A DNA stretch of 64,000 nucleotides from Ryuthela nishihirai (Eukaryota; Arthropoda; Arachnida; Araneae; Heptathelidae): contig JAWZYU010000025.1 in assembly GCA_038380435.1 (NCBI GenBank), positions 25,334,707 through 25,398,706 on the forward strand, in the 5' to 3' direction. A program made the translations under genes and the position numbers. The notes beneath the pieces are model-generated. The model made no database searches, was not told the DNA's origin, and was given only the letters and a program-made list of their open reading frames with translations. Shown piece after piece: positions 52,261-63,410 of this stretch (its first letter is position 1; the number at the start of each line of letters is the position of its first letter).

Positions 52261-52916
52261 CAGTCGCTCAAAAAAATATCCGAACGCTATGGTTGATTAC
52301 AGAATTCAGAGAAAATATTTTAGAAATTAGTGATCTGGCAACTTTCGTGCCACGTGACACGTAGGTTGTCAGATCCCTAATTTCTAAAAAAAATCGTTTC
52401 CAGATATTTTTTCTGAATTCTGTAATCAACCTAGTGTTCGGATTTTTTTTAATATATATAATGCGTATGAATATATAATGCATTGAATATGGAGCGTGTG
52501 CAGTTACAGAAATATTGAGCGTGTGCAGTTACTGTTCACAGCAAACTGGAGCGGTTGCGGTTAATGTTCACAGCACATTGACTCGTGGGAGCTCACAAAA
52601 ACCTGGATCGTGTGGGCCCACTCACAGAAATATTGAGCGTGTGCAGTTACCGTTCACAGCAAACTGGAGCGGTTGCGGTTAATGTTCACAGCACACTGAC
52701 TCGTGGGAGTTCACAAAAACCTGGATCGTGTGGGCCCACTCACAGAAATGTTGAGCGTGTGCAGTTACCGTTTCACTGGAGCGTGTGCAGTAACTGCACA
52801 CGCTCCAGTTTGTTGTGAACGGTAACTGGAGCGTGTACAGTTGCTGTACACGCTCCATATATTTTTTCTGAATTCTGTAATCAACCATAGTGTTGGGATA
52901 TTTTTTTGAGCGACTG
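52261..52916. mobile_element. MITE-T, complete long form with TA flanks
   Basis: CAGTCGCTCAAAAAAATATC after TA (52259-52260) to TTTTTTTGAGCGACTG before TA (52917-52918). Contains a short hairpin half, the AT-rich link (GCGTATGAATATATAATGC), about two 118-bp units and the GAGCGTGTGCAGTAACTGCA palindrome pair. Useful as a whole-element reference for the long form. Confidence 0.94.
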
Positions 52917-52918
52917 TA

Positions 52919-53378
52919 CAGATACAACATTCAAGGTGATACCTTTTGTGTATTTGGGGTCAGTGTTACACAAAAAACGCAATTATTATTCCCCACCCTG
53001 AATAGCAAGAAGTAAAGAAATAAAAAGGAAATTTTGGTTCTTTCAAATTTCTCAAAATCACTTGCCACACAAATAAACAGCGAAATTACAAAAGCTATGG
53101 AACCAAATCACCGAGTTCTGTCTTATCTCTGAGATACAAAATAAAATCTAACTACTTACCCGTTCACAAAAGACCCTACATGAACCGTTGACTGAGGAAC
53201 AACAACGAGGCGCTGTAATAAATTAAGAACACAGATCGTTAAGGAAAATAACAATAAAAGACTAAAATCATAACAAAGGAATTTACTGAATTTTTATTAC
53301 ATCTTTATCTACCTATATGTGCTTTAAAAAATAAAAACGTAATGAAAATGAAGAAACACCTTACTTAATTCGCTTTAA
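52919..53378. other. AT-rich spacer, no gene seen
   Basis: Nothing recognised on either strand. Confidence 0.5.
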
Positions 53379-53392
53379 CTTCAGAGAAAGAT

Positions 53393-54081
53393 AGGGTTGT
53401 TGAGTTGTTTTACCTCTGAGCGGCAATTTTTTGCACACCATGGGCTAAATGGCCAGGTCACAAGGACCTCGAAGGCTCAGAAAAGGTTAGGGGAGGGAAA
53501 GCCGGTCAAGGCTATCCAGCGTGTTTTTTAACGTGCACAGGGTATGGCTCTCCCGCACACGGGGCCACGGCTTAACGTCCCATCCGACGGACGGCGGTCT
53601 TTCCAAGCCCATCGGTGTCCCCTACTGACCGTGGGCAGGGCGGGGAGTTTTGCGGAGATAAATCTCAGCACTGACCCAACTGGGACTCGAACCTGGGAAC
53701 TGGGTTGGGTTGTTTTACCTCTGAGCGGCACTTTTTTGCACACCATGGGCTAAATGGCCAGGTTACATGGACCCCGAAGGCTCAGAGAAGTTTGGGGGAG
53801 GGGACCCACTGGAACAGCTGTGGGAGACAGATGGTAGCCCCCCGTCAAGGCCATTCAGCGTGTTCTTTAACGTGCACAGGGTATGGCTCTCCCACACACG
53901 GGGCACGGCTTAACGTCCCATCCGACAGGCGGCGGTCTTTCCAAGCCCATCGGTGTCCCCTACTGACCGTGGGCAGGGCGGGGAGTTTTGCGGAGATAAA
54001 TCTCAGCACTGACTCAACTGGGACTCGAACCTGGGAACTGCAGATTATGAGACTGGCGTACTACCGACTGAGCGTCCCCCG
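53393..54081 (-). mobile_element. Two SINE-A units in tandem within one 14-bp TSD
   Basis: Outer flanks CTTCAGAGAAAGAT at 53379-53392 and 54082-54095. Unit 1 (53393-53701) runs from tail to box B and is joined inside the head to unit 2 (53702-54081), which is complete. Both share CTCAGCACTGAC and the GCGGTCTTTCC change, so the pair was probably made by duplication, not by two insertions. Confidence 0.92.
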
Positions 54082-54221
54082 CTTCAGAGAAAGATGGGAA
54101 GCCAGCGACTTGTTTCCAGTTGGTACCATAACTATTTTGTATCTAATATGAACTGAGTATATGATTTCATCATGTGTCTTTGTTTCACATCTTAGGAGCA
54201 TATAGACGAAAATAATAAATT

Positions 54222-54790
54222 ACTCTTTAAGCAGCTGCTTGCCACAGAGGTCTGACAAGAACCTGCAAGTTTAATCATCATCCTCCTTCTCAAGCAGCCA
54301 TGGGCTACGGAGATCCAACCAGACCGTGCAATTTAGTTCTCCAAGCAAGTCTGTCCTGAGCTACACTGGCCACTGCACACCAATTCTAACAATTCTGTTT
54401 ACATTGTCTGCCAACCGCATACTAGGCCTCCCTCTCTTTCTGAGGCCTTTAGGCACACTGTTCATAACCCTATTCGCCAATCTATAATTATTCATATGGG
54501 CAACATGGCCAAACCAACGGAGTCTCTCTCTGCACAATATGCTGCTTAAAGGAGGTTGCAAACTCCTTTGCCTAATCATTGTTACAAAGTTGAACCACCT
54601 AATGCCCAAGATACTGAGTAAGCATCTAGAATCAAAAGCATTTAGACGCTATAGAAAAGGTCTGTGAGGCAGGCCAGACTTCAGCAGAAAGACAAAACAA
54701 GAAATAAAACACCCATAACTTATCGGACGGATTTTGATCAGTAGTCAAGCACGCAAACCATTCTAGAACACATCGCAAGATATTTTTTAA
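54222..54790 (-). mobile_element. SINE-B split by an RTE-like tail
   Basis: 3' piece 54222-54273 (AAGCAGCTGCTTGCCACAG on the + strand) and 5' piece from about 54641 (GGTCTGTGAGGCAGGCC to a decayed tRNA-like head near 54790). Confidence 0.82.
54276..54640 (-). mobile_element. RTE-like non-LTR retrotransposon 3' end
   Basis: The minus-strand frame at 54361-54609 carries LCRERLRWFGHVAHM, LANRVMNSVPKGLRKRGRP and MRLADNV, a C-terminal signature I associate with RTE-type ORF2 proteins in invertebrates. It is followed by a short 3' UTR and a GATGATG-type end (CATCATCC on the + strand). No RT core. A sister copy is at 59812-60137. Confidence 0.75.
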
Positions 54791-55245
54791 ATTTTTTAAC
54801 TTGTGATTATCTTTTGTCTTTTAGTGGCGACTTCAGAGTGAACTTTGTCACTGAAAACGTTTATCTTCCCCTTGCTTTGGAAGAGGAAATTGTGTTATTC
54901 TCCAGATTAAGCATAAACGTTTCATTATTACTCATTACGATCGATTAAAATGCACGTCCGCATTAAAATTTCTATTCCTCTTTTTTGTAGGAAAGAATGG
55001 ACGCTAAATAATATGGTGAAGCCTATGACCCTCTCCACGTCACAAGCTTTCATCTCAGATAACTTTTCCACGTGATATTTTTTAGTTGATATTGTGGAAT
55101 ATTAGGTGGAAGTCGATAGTTTTGCTGGTATTCACAGTAGCGCAATGTTGCGCCCTATACCAACTTTGGAGAAGAAAAAATATAAAAAAGGGGCTGAAAT
55201 GCGCAAATTGAAGGCTATTTGCACATTAAATGTGAATTGGATTAA
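54791..55245. other. AT-rich spacer, no gene seen
   Basis: Nothing recognised. Confidence 0.5.
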
Positions 55246-55295
55246 TTTGAGAGAAACTAAATTCAGTTGTTTGATTTTTATTTTAATTACATTGC

Positions 55296-55814
55296 AGACG
55301 TTCCGTGGCAGAGTGGTTAGTGCGCTTGGCTACTGACTCAAAGGGGCCCGAGTTCGAGCCCCGGGTAAGACATGTGTTGTTGGGTTGTTTTACATCTGAG
55401 CGGCACTTTTTTGCACACTATGGGCTAAATGGCCAGGTCACATGGACCCTGAAGGCTCAGAGAAGGTTGGGGAAGGTGACCTACTGGAACAGCTGTTGGG
55501 AGGCAGATGGTAGCCTCCCGTCAAGGCCATCCAGCGTGTTCTTTAACGTGCACAGGGTATGGCTCTCCCGCACAAGGGGCCACGGCTTAACGTCCCATCC
55601 GACGGACGGCGGCCTTTCCAAGCCCATCGGTATCCCCTACTGACCGTGGGCAGGGCGGGGAATTTTGCGGAGATAAATCTCAACGCTGACCCAGCTGGGA
55701 CTCGAACCTGGGAACTACAGATTACGAGCCTGGCGCGCTATCGACTGAGCCACCCCCGCCCCCGTAAGACATGGGTGTTGGTTGTTTTTCTGCTGAGGTC
55801 CCGCCATCCTCACA
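55296..55814 (+). mobile_element. SINE-B fragment split by SINE-A
   Basis: Head CCGTGGCAGAGTGGTTAGTG and box B GAGTTCGAGCCCCGGG at 55298-55374; continues at 55764 with GTAAGACATGGGTGTTGG and TTTTTCTGCTGAGGTCCCG to 55814. Confidence 0.9.
55375..55763 (-). mobile_element. SINE-A, full length, at least 10-bp TSD, empty site at 47100-47150
   Basis: Flanked by GTAAGACATG at 55365-55374 and 55764-55773. Copy A of the duplication has the uninterrupted CCGGGTAAGACATGGGTG on the other strand. Confidence 0.95.
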
Positions 55815-55929
55815 TGTGTCACGTGACACGAAGGTTGCCAGATCACTAATTTCTAAAAAAAAATCGTTGCCAGATATTTTTTCTGAATTCTGTATTAAAC
55901 CATAATGTTCGGATATTTTTTTGAGCGAC
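55815..55929. mobile_element. MITE-T right half
   Basis: GTGTCACGTGACACGAAGG to TTTTTTTGAGCGAC; mate of 46959-47078. Confidence 0.9.
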
Positions 55930-56298
55930 CCGTACACGTTAAAGAACACGCTGGATGTGCCCGACGGCAGGATTCCCTCTGTCTACCGAATAGATGGACA
56001 GCAGTTTCCTTCACTTATCAAACTTGGAGTCCTTGTGACCTTAACTTATTGCCCCCTTGCCCACGGTCAGTAGGGGACAGCGATGGGCTTGGAAAGGCCG
56101 CCGTCCGTCGCATGGGACGTAAGCAGTGGCTCCGTGTGTGGGAGGGCCATACTCTGTGCACGTTAAAGAACACGCTGGATGGCCTTGATGGGAGGCTACC
56201 ATCTGTCTCCCAACAGCTTTTCCAGTGGGTCCCCTCCACCAACTTTCTCTGAGACTTCGGGGTCCTTGTGACCTGGCCATTTAGCCCATGGTGTTCCC
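55930..56298 (+). mobile_element. SINE-A, two partial pieces
   Basis: A diverged 3' piece (GTACACGTTAAAGAACACGC to GTCCTTGTGACC) followed by a second piece from GCCCACGGTCAGTAGGGG to CATTTAGCCCATGGTG; the tail is lost. Confidence 0.88.
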
Positions 56299-56412
56299 CC
56301 TTAGATTATTGTCTGCACAAAAGCGCCGTTCAAAGATAAAAAAAATTACCGACAATAACATTTCGTCGTCTGGATGAAAATTGGCAGAAATATAGAATTA
56401 TAAACCAACAGC

Positions 56413-56870
56413 TTGAACTATCCAAGCAACAGAAAAGGCAGCCAGGAAGAAAACAATTTCTCAATTTCAGAGACACCTAACCGAATTATTATTCTTAAAA
56501 TTCCGATCAATTTTTCTTACGATCATAAAATCATAAACATAATTTGTTTGAAAAACAATAAAACATGTTTTTTGCAGCCTGAAATATTTCATAAATACGT
56601 TTCTATTTCTAACAATCCAACATTTTTACAGGTTAAATGTAAAGACTTGGCTACTCGTCAGTCTGGCCTCTTATTTACAATCCCTAAAGTAAAGAAAGAA
56701 ATAGCTCATAAGCACTTTTTATTTTTAACCCCTAGAATATTTAATTCCTTACCTAATGAAATCAGAAATGAACATACAGTGTTTTTAAATTGAAAGTCAA
56801 AAATTTTATTATTACTGCTTCAAATATTGATGATTACTTTAAAATTATAAAATAATATTTTGTTTTTAAC
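56413..56870 (+). pseudogene. LINE C-terminal fragment related to the element at 30200-32222
   Basis: The frame includes KKEIAHKHFLFLTPRIFNSL and PNEIRNEH, aligning with HKHFDYLAPKIFNSLP and IIIRNE near 30530-30610. Upstream codons (TCFLQPEIFHKYV) may be the same ORF. The RT core is missing; AT-rich 3' sequence follows. Confidence 0.7.
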
Positions 56871-57015
56871 ATGACACATATTTTTTGTCACTAAAGACAT
56901 TTCTCTTATTGTAATAATTCAATTTGGCATCCTAAATGAGCAAATTGCTAAAAGATCTGCTAATATGTAACTTTCATTTTATTTATTTTATTCTTTTTCT
57001 GACGCGCTAATATTG

Positions 57016-57401
57016 GGTTGGGTTGTTTTACCTCTGAGCGGCACTTTTTTGCACACCGTGGGCTAAATGGCCAGGTCACATGGACCCCGAAGGCTCAGAG
57101 AAGGTTGGGGGAGGGGACCCACTGGAACAGCTGTTGGGAGACAGATGGTAGCCTCCCGTCGGGGCCACCCAGCGTGTTCTTTAACGTGCACAGGGTATGG
57201 CTCTCCCGCACACGGAGCCACGGCTTAACGTCCGATCCGACGGACGGCGGCCTTTCCAAGCCCATCGGTGTCCCCTACTGACCGTGGGCAGGGCGGGGAA
57301 TTTTGCGGAGATAAATCTCAACGCTGACCCAGCTGGGACTCGAACCTGGGAACTACAGATTACGAGCCTGGCGCGCTACCGACTGAGCTACCCCCGCCCC
57401 T
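57016..57401 (-). mobile_element. SINE-A, 386 bp, 12-bp TSD
   Basis: Flanked by GCGCTAATATTG at 57004-57015 and 57402-57413. Very close to the reference copy; lies in the AT-rich 3' part after the LINE fragment. Confidence 0.96.
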
Positions 57402-57413
57402 GCGCTAATATTG

Positions 57414-59082
57414 TTTTCTGTTTGTATATGAAAGTTTGTGTTTTGTTATTTTGTTTTTATTGCTATACAAATAAAAAAATAAAATATATAAAACTTTGTT
57501 CCAAATACAAGAACAAATATTTCAACTCAAATTCTGCATGGAATTTGGTTATAATAAAAAAAAATTTTAAATACGGAAAAAAAAACATTTCGTCATACTG
57601 TTGTTGCACAGCCACCAAATAACAAAAACATTTAAAAAAGAACATTAACCACAAAATGAAAACTCTGGTTAATACCCCCCTAAAATTATTTTAAAAATAA
57701 AAAATTATTTTAAAATTGAAATAATTATGCTTCTAGTGTTAATTTCTTACCCTTTTCATTAAAAATAAATCTTTTTCAGCCATTACTTTTAAGACACGTA
57801 AAATTCACAACATACTTCCGCCGATCAACGAACATTAATTACATTTCCACAAAATCTACTCAATGTGATACGATAATCAAACGAGTATTTAACGAGTAAT
57901 TTAAATTTCAAATTCTTGTCTTCTGCAGATCGCTTCAAACTAAAACCTCCACACAGACTTTATCACCCCACATGCCACTCCAAACAGGAAACTAGTTAGT
58001 AGGATTTAGCGATAAACATTATCCTGTAACCTGTTTTTAGATATCCCCCCCCCTGTCTTATCGCTTGCATATCATTAATTTGTTGACACAAGAATGTGAC
58101 TTGAGTTTCAAAAATCTACACAGCAAATTATGGAAATTTTTCCACCTTAAACGATGCAGAGAACTTGCTGACAAATATGACCTGTAGCGCGATAAAGGTA
58201 AAAATACCGAGACGAATTCGGAATTCAATTTAGCCCCCTCAATCCACGCCAATCATCTAAAAAACACAAGCTCTTAATAACACCCTTTCGTGCCGATGTT
58301 CAGTCTCTTGTAACACTCTTCTTATGTCAAACGTTTGACAAATCTAAACTACTTTCAGAGATCTCTATCACTAGCTAATTAAGGAGGACCAGAACTCAGC
58401 TTCCTTATATTTAAGAAATTAAATGTATTTAGGGCGGTTATCCTAGGTTATTAAAAACCAATAACACAGAAATGAATAATAATGTTGTGAGCGTTATAAA
58501 AAAGAAAATCCCACTGAAATGTAATTTCGTATTAAAAGCATGTTAGAACTGCACATGTGGGCAGCTAGATCTTTCGCTAAAAGACTAAAACAATTACATC
58601 TTTGGCTTAAAGCTCGATAAATTGCTTCGCACGAGAAACGCGAGCGTTGATTTTTGTGACGTCGTTGTGACGTAGAGTGAAGATCATTGACACAACACGG
58701 AAACTGGGCCTTGTGGGGACTAAGCGGGTTGTAATTGGTGGTGCGGTCTCTTTTCTGACGGATCTGATTTGTGGGCGAGACGCGACAGTTATGCAAATTA
58801 CGATACAGCGACTGAACAGTCTTTTTTTTGCTCTTTTTGATGTCTCGAGAGAGACAAGTGATGATTCTCAGGAAGGCCTGACACGATTTGTCAAAGTTTT
58901 TTTTATTTGGTTACGATTTGGATAACAGAAAATGGTCAGTCTGCTGTAAGAGTGTTTCGCTATCCATAATTTTAAAGTACAGCTATCTATCCTTTGTTAC
59001 CTATTGCAGAATTTTGTGTCGTTTTACATTTTCATGTTTGTTTCCTATAGACTAAGGCTATAGGGGACATCGATGACATCAA
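57414..59082. other. Largest stretch without recognised repeats, no gene assigned
   Basis: AT-rich to 58300, then mixed to 58930. Overlapping short frames on both strands (58494-58796 minus, 58677-58925 plus) lack known motifs. C run at 58046-58054. No splice-supported exon found by eye. Confidence 0.45.
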
Positions 59083-59270
59083 TATATAGAACCAAATCGA
59101 TATATAGACATCTATATATAGAACCAAATCAATATATAGACATTTATATGTAGAACCAAATCGATATATAGACATCTATATATATATAACCAAATCGATA
59201 TATAGACATCTATATATATATATATATAACCAAATCGATATATAGACATCTATACATAGAACCAAAGCTT
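59083..59270. repeat. AT-rich minisatellite, about five units of 32-45 bp
   Basis: Units built from AACCAAATCGATATATAGAC and ATCTATATATA, varying in the length of the TA run. Confidence 0.88.
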
Positions 59271-59496
59271 AACCTTTGGTTCTTCTAAATCACCAGTTCC
59301 TAACCTTTGACCCAAGCGCCATCTTCACCCTTTCTAACGCCCCCCTTCATTGAATTCAATTTTCGCAAAATATTTTTCCTACATAAGACTAGTTGAAACG
59401 ATATTTACAGTTTATACCAATTATGAATTGACATGAATTTGAAAGGTTCGAACGGTGCCTCTGAGCGGCACTTTTTTTGCACACAATAGGCTAAAT

Positions 59497-60237
59497 CAGT
59501 GGTCTCAAATTCAAATAGGAATGCGGACCATTTAAGCTTGTACTCGAAGTAGTGCGAGTCGCAAAGGGCCTCAAGGATGTCGCAAAGATACTATAAAAAA
59601 GAGAGAGAGAGAGCAATTATTATTTTATATCTTTCGCCATATTAAAAGATGCAAGTGAGATTTAATAAACGTAGCAAATTAAGCGCGTATGTAACCATAA
59701 AACTATTAACTGCAGGTTTTGGCGGAGACATCATAAAGATTAATAAATACAATACGTCGTGTTTGATTTCATTGGCAATAGATATTGTAATATTTCAATC
59801 TAAATTAAATAATTAAGAAGTTAGGCAAAGGAGTTTGCAACCTCCTTTAAGCAGCATATTGTGCAGAGAGAGACTCCGCTGGTTTGGCCATGTTGCCCGT
59901 ATGAATAATTATAGATTGGCGAATAGAGTTATGAACAGTGTGCCTAAAGGCCTCAGAAAGAAGGGGAGACCTAGGATGCGGTGGGCAGACAATGTCAAAC
60001 AGGACCTTGTTAGAATTGGTGTGCAGTAGCCAGATGCAGTAGATGTAGCTCAGGACAGACTTGCTTGAAGAACTAAATTGCACCGTCTGGTTGGACCTCC
60101 GTAGCCCATGGATGCTTGATGATGATGAGGATGATAAAATTAAAATTCATAAATTTTCTTTTCAAAATTAAGTATTATTTTATAATTTGATAAATATTTG
60201 CCAAATGTTGGCGAGGGCCGCGTGTTTGACATCACTG
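59497..60237. mobile_element. 741-bp hAT-type element with perfect 8-bp TSD
   Basis: Begins CAGTGGTCTCAAAT and ends TTTGACATCACTG, imperfect terminal inverted repeats of hAT style. GGCTAAAT at 59489-59496 and 60238-60245 is the 8-bp TSD, and unfilled SINE-A copies have GGCTAAAT once. The subterminal GGGCCGCG near 60215 resembles the GCGGACC-type motif near the other end. No transposase; it contains an RTE-like tail. Confidence 0.93.
59812..60137 (+). mobile_element. RTE-like retrotransposon 3' end inside the hAT element
   Basis: Frame with LCRERLRWFGHVARM, LRKKGRPRMRWADNV and QDLVRIGVQ, then a short 3' UTR (CCGTCTGGTTGGACCTCCG) and a GATGATGATGAGGATGAT end. It is sister to 54276-54640, which extends about as far 5'. 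Confidence 0.78.
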
Positions 60238-60609
60238 GGCTAAATGATCAGGTTACAAAGACCCCGGAGACTCAAAGAAAATTGGGCGGGGGGGGGGGGG
60301 GCGACCCAGTGGACAGCTGATAGCAGACAGACGATAGCCTCCTGTAATGTCTATTTAGTGTGTTCTTTAAAGAGCACAGGGTATGGCCTCCCGCATTCAG
60401 GGCCAGGGCTTTACGTCCCCTCTGACGGACGGCACCTTTTCCAAGCCCATCGGTGTCCCTTTTCTGACCTATGGTAAGGGGGGGGGGGGGGGAGGTTGCG
60501 GAGATAAATCTCAAACCTAGCACAGATGGGACTCGATCCTGAGAACTGCAGATTATGAGCTAGGCCTACGACTGAGAATGTTAGTGTTACATGAATAGGT
60601 TAATTTTAA

Positions 60610-61222
60610 TCAATCCGCCGTCCGTCGGATGGGACGTTAAGCCGTGGCCCCGTGTGCGGGAGAGCCATACCCTGTGCACGTAAGTTTGCACACCATGGGC
60701 TAAATGGCCAGGTCACATGGACCCCGAAGGCTCAGAGAAGGTTGGGGAAGGGGACCCACTGGAACAGCTGCTGGGAGACAGATGGTAGCCTCCCGTCAAG
60801 GCCATCCAGCGTGTTCTTTAACGTGCACAGGGTATGGCTCTCCTGCACACGGAGCCACGGCTTAACGTCCCATTCGACGGACGGCGGCCTTTCCAAGCCC
60901 ATAGGTGTCCCCTACTGACCGCGGGCAGGGCGGCGATTTTGCGGAGATAAATCTCAACGCTGACCCAGCTGGGACTCGAACCTGAGAACTACAGATTATA
61001 CGAGACTGGCGCGCTACCGACTGAGCCACCCCCGCCCCTGTGCACGTTAAAGAACACGCTGGACGGCGTTGACGGGAGGCTACCATCTGTCTCCCAACAG
61101 CTATTCCAGTGGGTCCCCTCCTCCAACCTTCTCTTGGGCCTTCGGGGTCCATGTGACCTTGCCATTTAGCCCATGGTGTACAAAAAAGTGCCGCTCAGAG
61201 GTAAAACAACCCAGCCCAACTA
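60610..61222 (+). mobile_element. SINE-A split by an opposite SINE-A
   Basis: 5' piece 60610-60683 (CCGCCGTCCGTCGGATGGG to GTGCACGTAA) and 3' piece 61038-61222 (CTGTGCACGTTAAAG to GTAAAACAACCCAGCCC). Confidence 0.92.
60684..61037 (-). mobile_element. SINE-A, nested, tail-truncated, 12-13 bp TSD
   Basis: Flanked by CTGTGCACGTAA (60672-60683) and CTGTGCACGTTAA (61038-61050). It begins at GTTTGCACACCATGGGC, lacking about 35 bp of tail, and has a complete head. Confidence 0.92.
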
Positions 61223-61529
61223 ATCAATCCGCGTCTACCGAAAAACTCAAGCTAATGTCCTTCCCTAAATTTGATAAACACCACAAGGGGGAGGTACTGT
61301 CCTCATTGGAAACCATTGTACTAAAATGAAAAAGTTAATAAAACACAAATACGTTTTGAAAACATTAATTAAAAATATAAGCTATCTCATTCTAATTAAA
61401 AAGGTACATAAATAATAATAAAAAAAGGTTCAAATTAAGAAAAACATCCCAAATATAAACGAAATGTGCATTGAATTTATAAAAGATCTCCCATCACAAC
61501 AATGGTGAAGCTTAAAATTAAAAATTTTC
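61223..61529. other. AT-rich spacer, no gene seen
   Basis: Nothing recognised. Confidence 0.5.
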
Positions 61530-61615
61530 GGCGTTGTTTTACCTCTGAACGGCTGTATCGTTCACACAATTTGACCAAAATAAACAAGTCACAAATGATC
61601 CCAATTATAAATCTC
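61530..61615 (-). mobile_element. SINE-A tail scrap, very old
   Basis: GTTGTTTTACCTCTGAACGG followed by CACACAATTTGACC and AAGTCACAAATGATCCC. Confidence 0.7.
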
Positions 61616-61656
61616 CCAAATGTTTCATTTCCATCTTGAAACCGGTGTCTATATAG

Positions 61657-61751
61657 GGTTGGGTTGATTTTACCTATGAGAGGCACTTTTTTGCACACCA
61701 TGGGCTAAATGGCCAGGTCACAAGGATCCCGAAGGCTCAGAGAAGGTTGGG
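61657..61751 (-). mobile_element. Very short SINE-A insertion (95 bp), 12-bp TSD
   Basis: Flanked by GTGTCTATATAG (61645-61656) and GTGTCTACATAG (61752-61763). Only the tail and last 80 bp are present: an extreme 5' truncation, which points to reverse transcription starting at the tail. Confidence 0.93.
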
Positions 61752-61849
61752 GTGTCTACATAGAGTTAGAGAACTTTGCCATGTTATGTGAATTGAAGGC
61801 GATATTCAATGTCTGAAGACTTTTAGTTATGTTATACGCTACATTACGA

Positions 61850-61958
61850 AAGACACGAAGGTTGCCAGATCACTAATTTCTAAAAAAAACCGTTGCCAGA
61901 TATTTTTTTCTGAATTCTGTAATCAACCGTAGTGTTCGGATACTTTCTTGAGCGACTG
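61850..61958. mobile_element. MITE-T right half
   Basis: GACACGAAGGTTGCCAG to TTTCTTGAGCGACTG before TA. Confidence 0.88.
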
Positions 61959-61960
61959 TA

Positions 61961-62721
61961 GGTGGTCATATTATTTTGATACTAGATCGTGTGAACTCAC
62001 TCACGGAAATATTGAGTGTGTGCAGTTACCGTTCACAGCAAACTGCAGCGGTTGCGGTTAATGTTCACAGCACATTGAATCGCGTGAGCTCACAAAAACC
62101 TGGATCGTGTGGGCCCACTCACAGAAATATTGAGCGTGTGCAGTTACCGTTCACAGCAAACTGCAGCGGTTGCGGTTAATGTTCACTGCACATTGAATCG
62201 TGTGAGCTCACAAAAACCTGGATCGTGTGTGCCCACTCACAGAAATATTGAGCGTGTGCAGTTACCGTTCACAGCAAACTGGAGCGTATGCAGTTACTGC
62301 ACACGCTCCAGTTTGCTGTAACGGTAATAAGGAGCGTGTACAGTTGCTGTACACGCTCCAGATATTTTTTCTAAATTCTGTAATCAACCCTAGTGTTTGG
62401 ATACTTTTTTGAGCGACTGTAGGTGGTCATATTATTTTGATACTAGATCGTGTGGGCTCACTCACGGAAATATTGAGCGTGTGCAGTTACCGTTCACAGC
62501 AAACTGGAGCGTGTGCAGTAACTGCACACGCTCCAGTTTGCTGTGAACGGTAACTGGAGCGTGTACAGTTGCTGTACACGCTCCAGATATTTTTCCTGAA
62601 TTCTGTAATCACGTGACACGAAGGTTGCCAGATCACTAATTTCTAAACAAAAATCGTTGCCAGGTATTTTTCTGAATTCTGTAATCAACCATAGTGTTCG
62701 GATATTAATTTTGAGCGACTG
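61961..62721. mobile_element. MITE-T pair in tandem with minisatellite
   Basis: GGTGGTCATATTATTTTGAT recurs at 61961 and 62423, each followed by 118-bp-type units (about 2.6 in the first, a fraction in the second), palindromes and a right end TTTTTTGAGCGACTG or TTTTGAGCGACTG. The second also has a hairpin half with CACGTGACACGAAGG. TA at 62722-62723. Confidence 0.88.
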
Positions 62722-62723
62722 TA

Positions 62724-63410
62724 CAGTTAACAGAGGGAGACGTTAAAACAGCCTCAACTCCAAAAGTTCTTACTTTTCCTATTTGAAGTCGCCCGCTGAA
62801 AGTTTTCTCGTCTTTTAGATAATTAGGGTCTATAATTCCTGTAAATGCAACGGTTGAATTTCGTAATTAAGCAATTAAATAATTATGTCTCCATTAATGA
62901 CCCTCTGGTTGTCCAAACAAGCTTCGTTAAAACACAAACATGTTGCTAGAAAAAAATAATAAAGTCGTCTGCATTTATACAAGTTGCAAATTTAAAAAAA
63001 AAAGCAAAAAAAAAATTTGACCGATGATACTGCGTTGCCATTAATCATTTAGAAAGTCATTTGTTTCTTAATAACAACACTTATTCGCTTTTATTGTCTG
63101 TCCAGTAATTCAAAAAGCAAACTTAAACCGTTAAGAACAAGGGAAGAAGAGGCAGCTGATATTTTCCAGACGATGCACTTTAATAATAACTACTATAGGT
63201 AGAGCTAAAAGACGTCAAAACATGAAAAAAGTGTTTTTTTTTTCCGTTTTCAGTCACGTTTAATGCTTCACTTGAACAATTACAAAATCTATTAATCTCA
63301 GTAAACTGCCACACCTGAACTTTTTTTGGCGAACGTTTCGTGGTTGAAATCGTTCGTTTGACGATTTTTCACAACTTAATGACCGCAAGAATGGCAACAC
63401 TTGAGTAACG
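62724..63410. other. AT-rich spacer upstream of a candidate peptide
   Basis: No clear promoter motif. TATAAG at about 63424 lies inside the candidate frame, not upstream. Confidence 0.4.

Larger units (their letters stand above)
55246..56055. repeat. Copy B of the inverted segmental duplication (mate 46830-47240)
   Basis: Reverse complement of copy A, enlarged by the SINE-A at 55375-55763. The MITE-T half ends GAGCGACCCGTACACG here against GTGTACAGTCGCTC in A. Confidence 0.92.
59454..60577 (-). mobile_element. Old SINE-A split by a hAT element
   Basis: Left piece 59454-59496 (GTGCCTCTGAGCGGCAC to GGCTAAAT) and right piece 60238-60577 (GGCTAAATGATCAGG to a decayed head, with G runs at 60286-60301 and 60479-60492). 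Confidence 0.9.
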
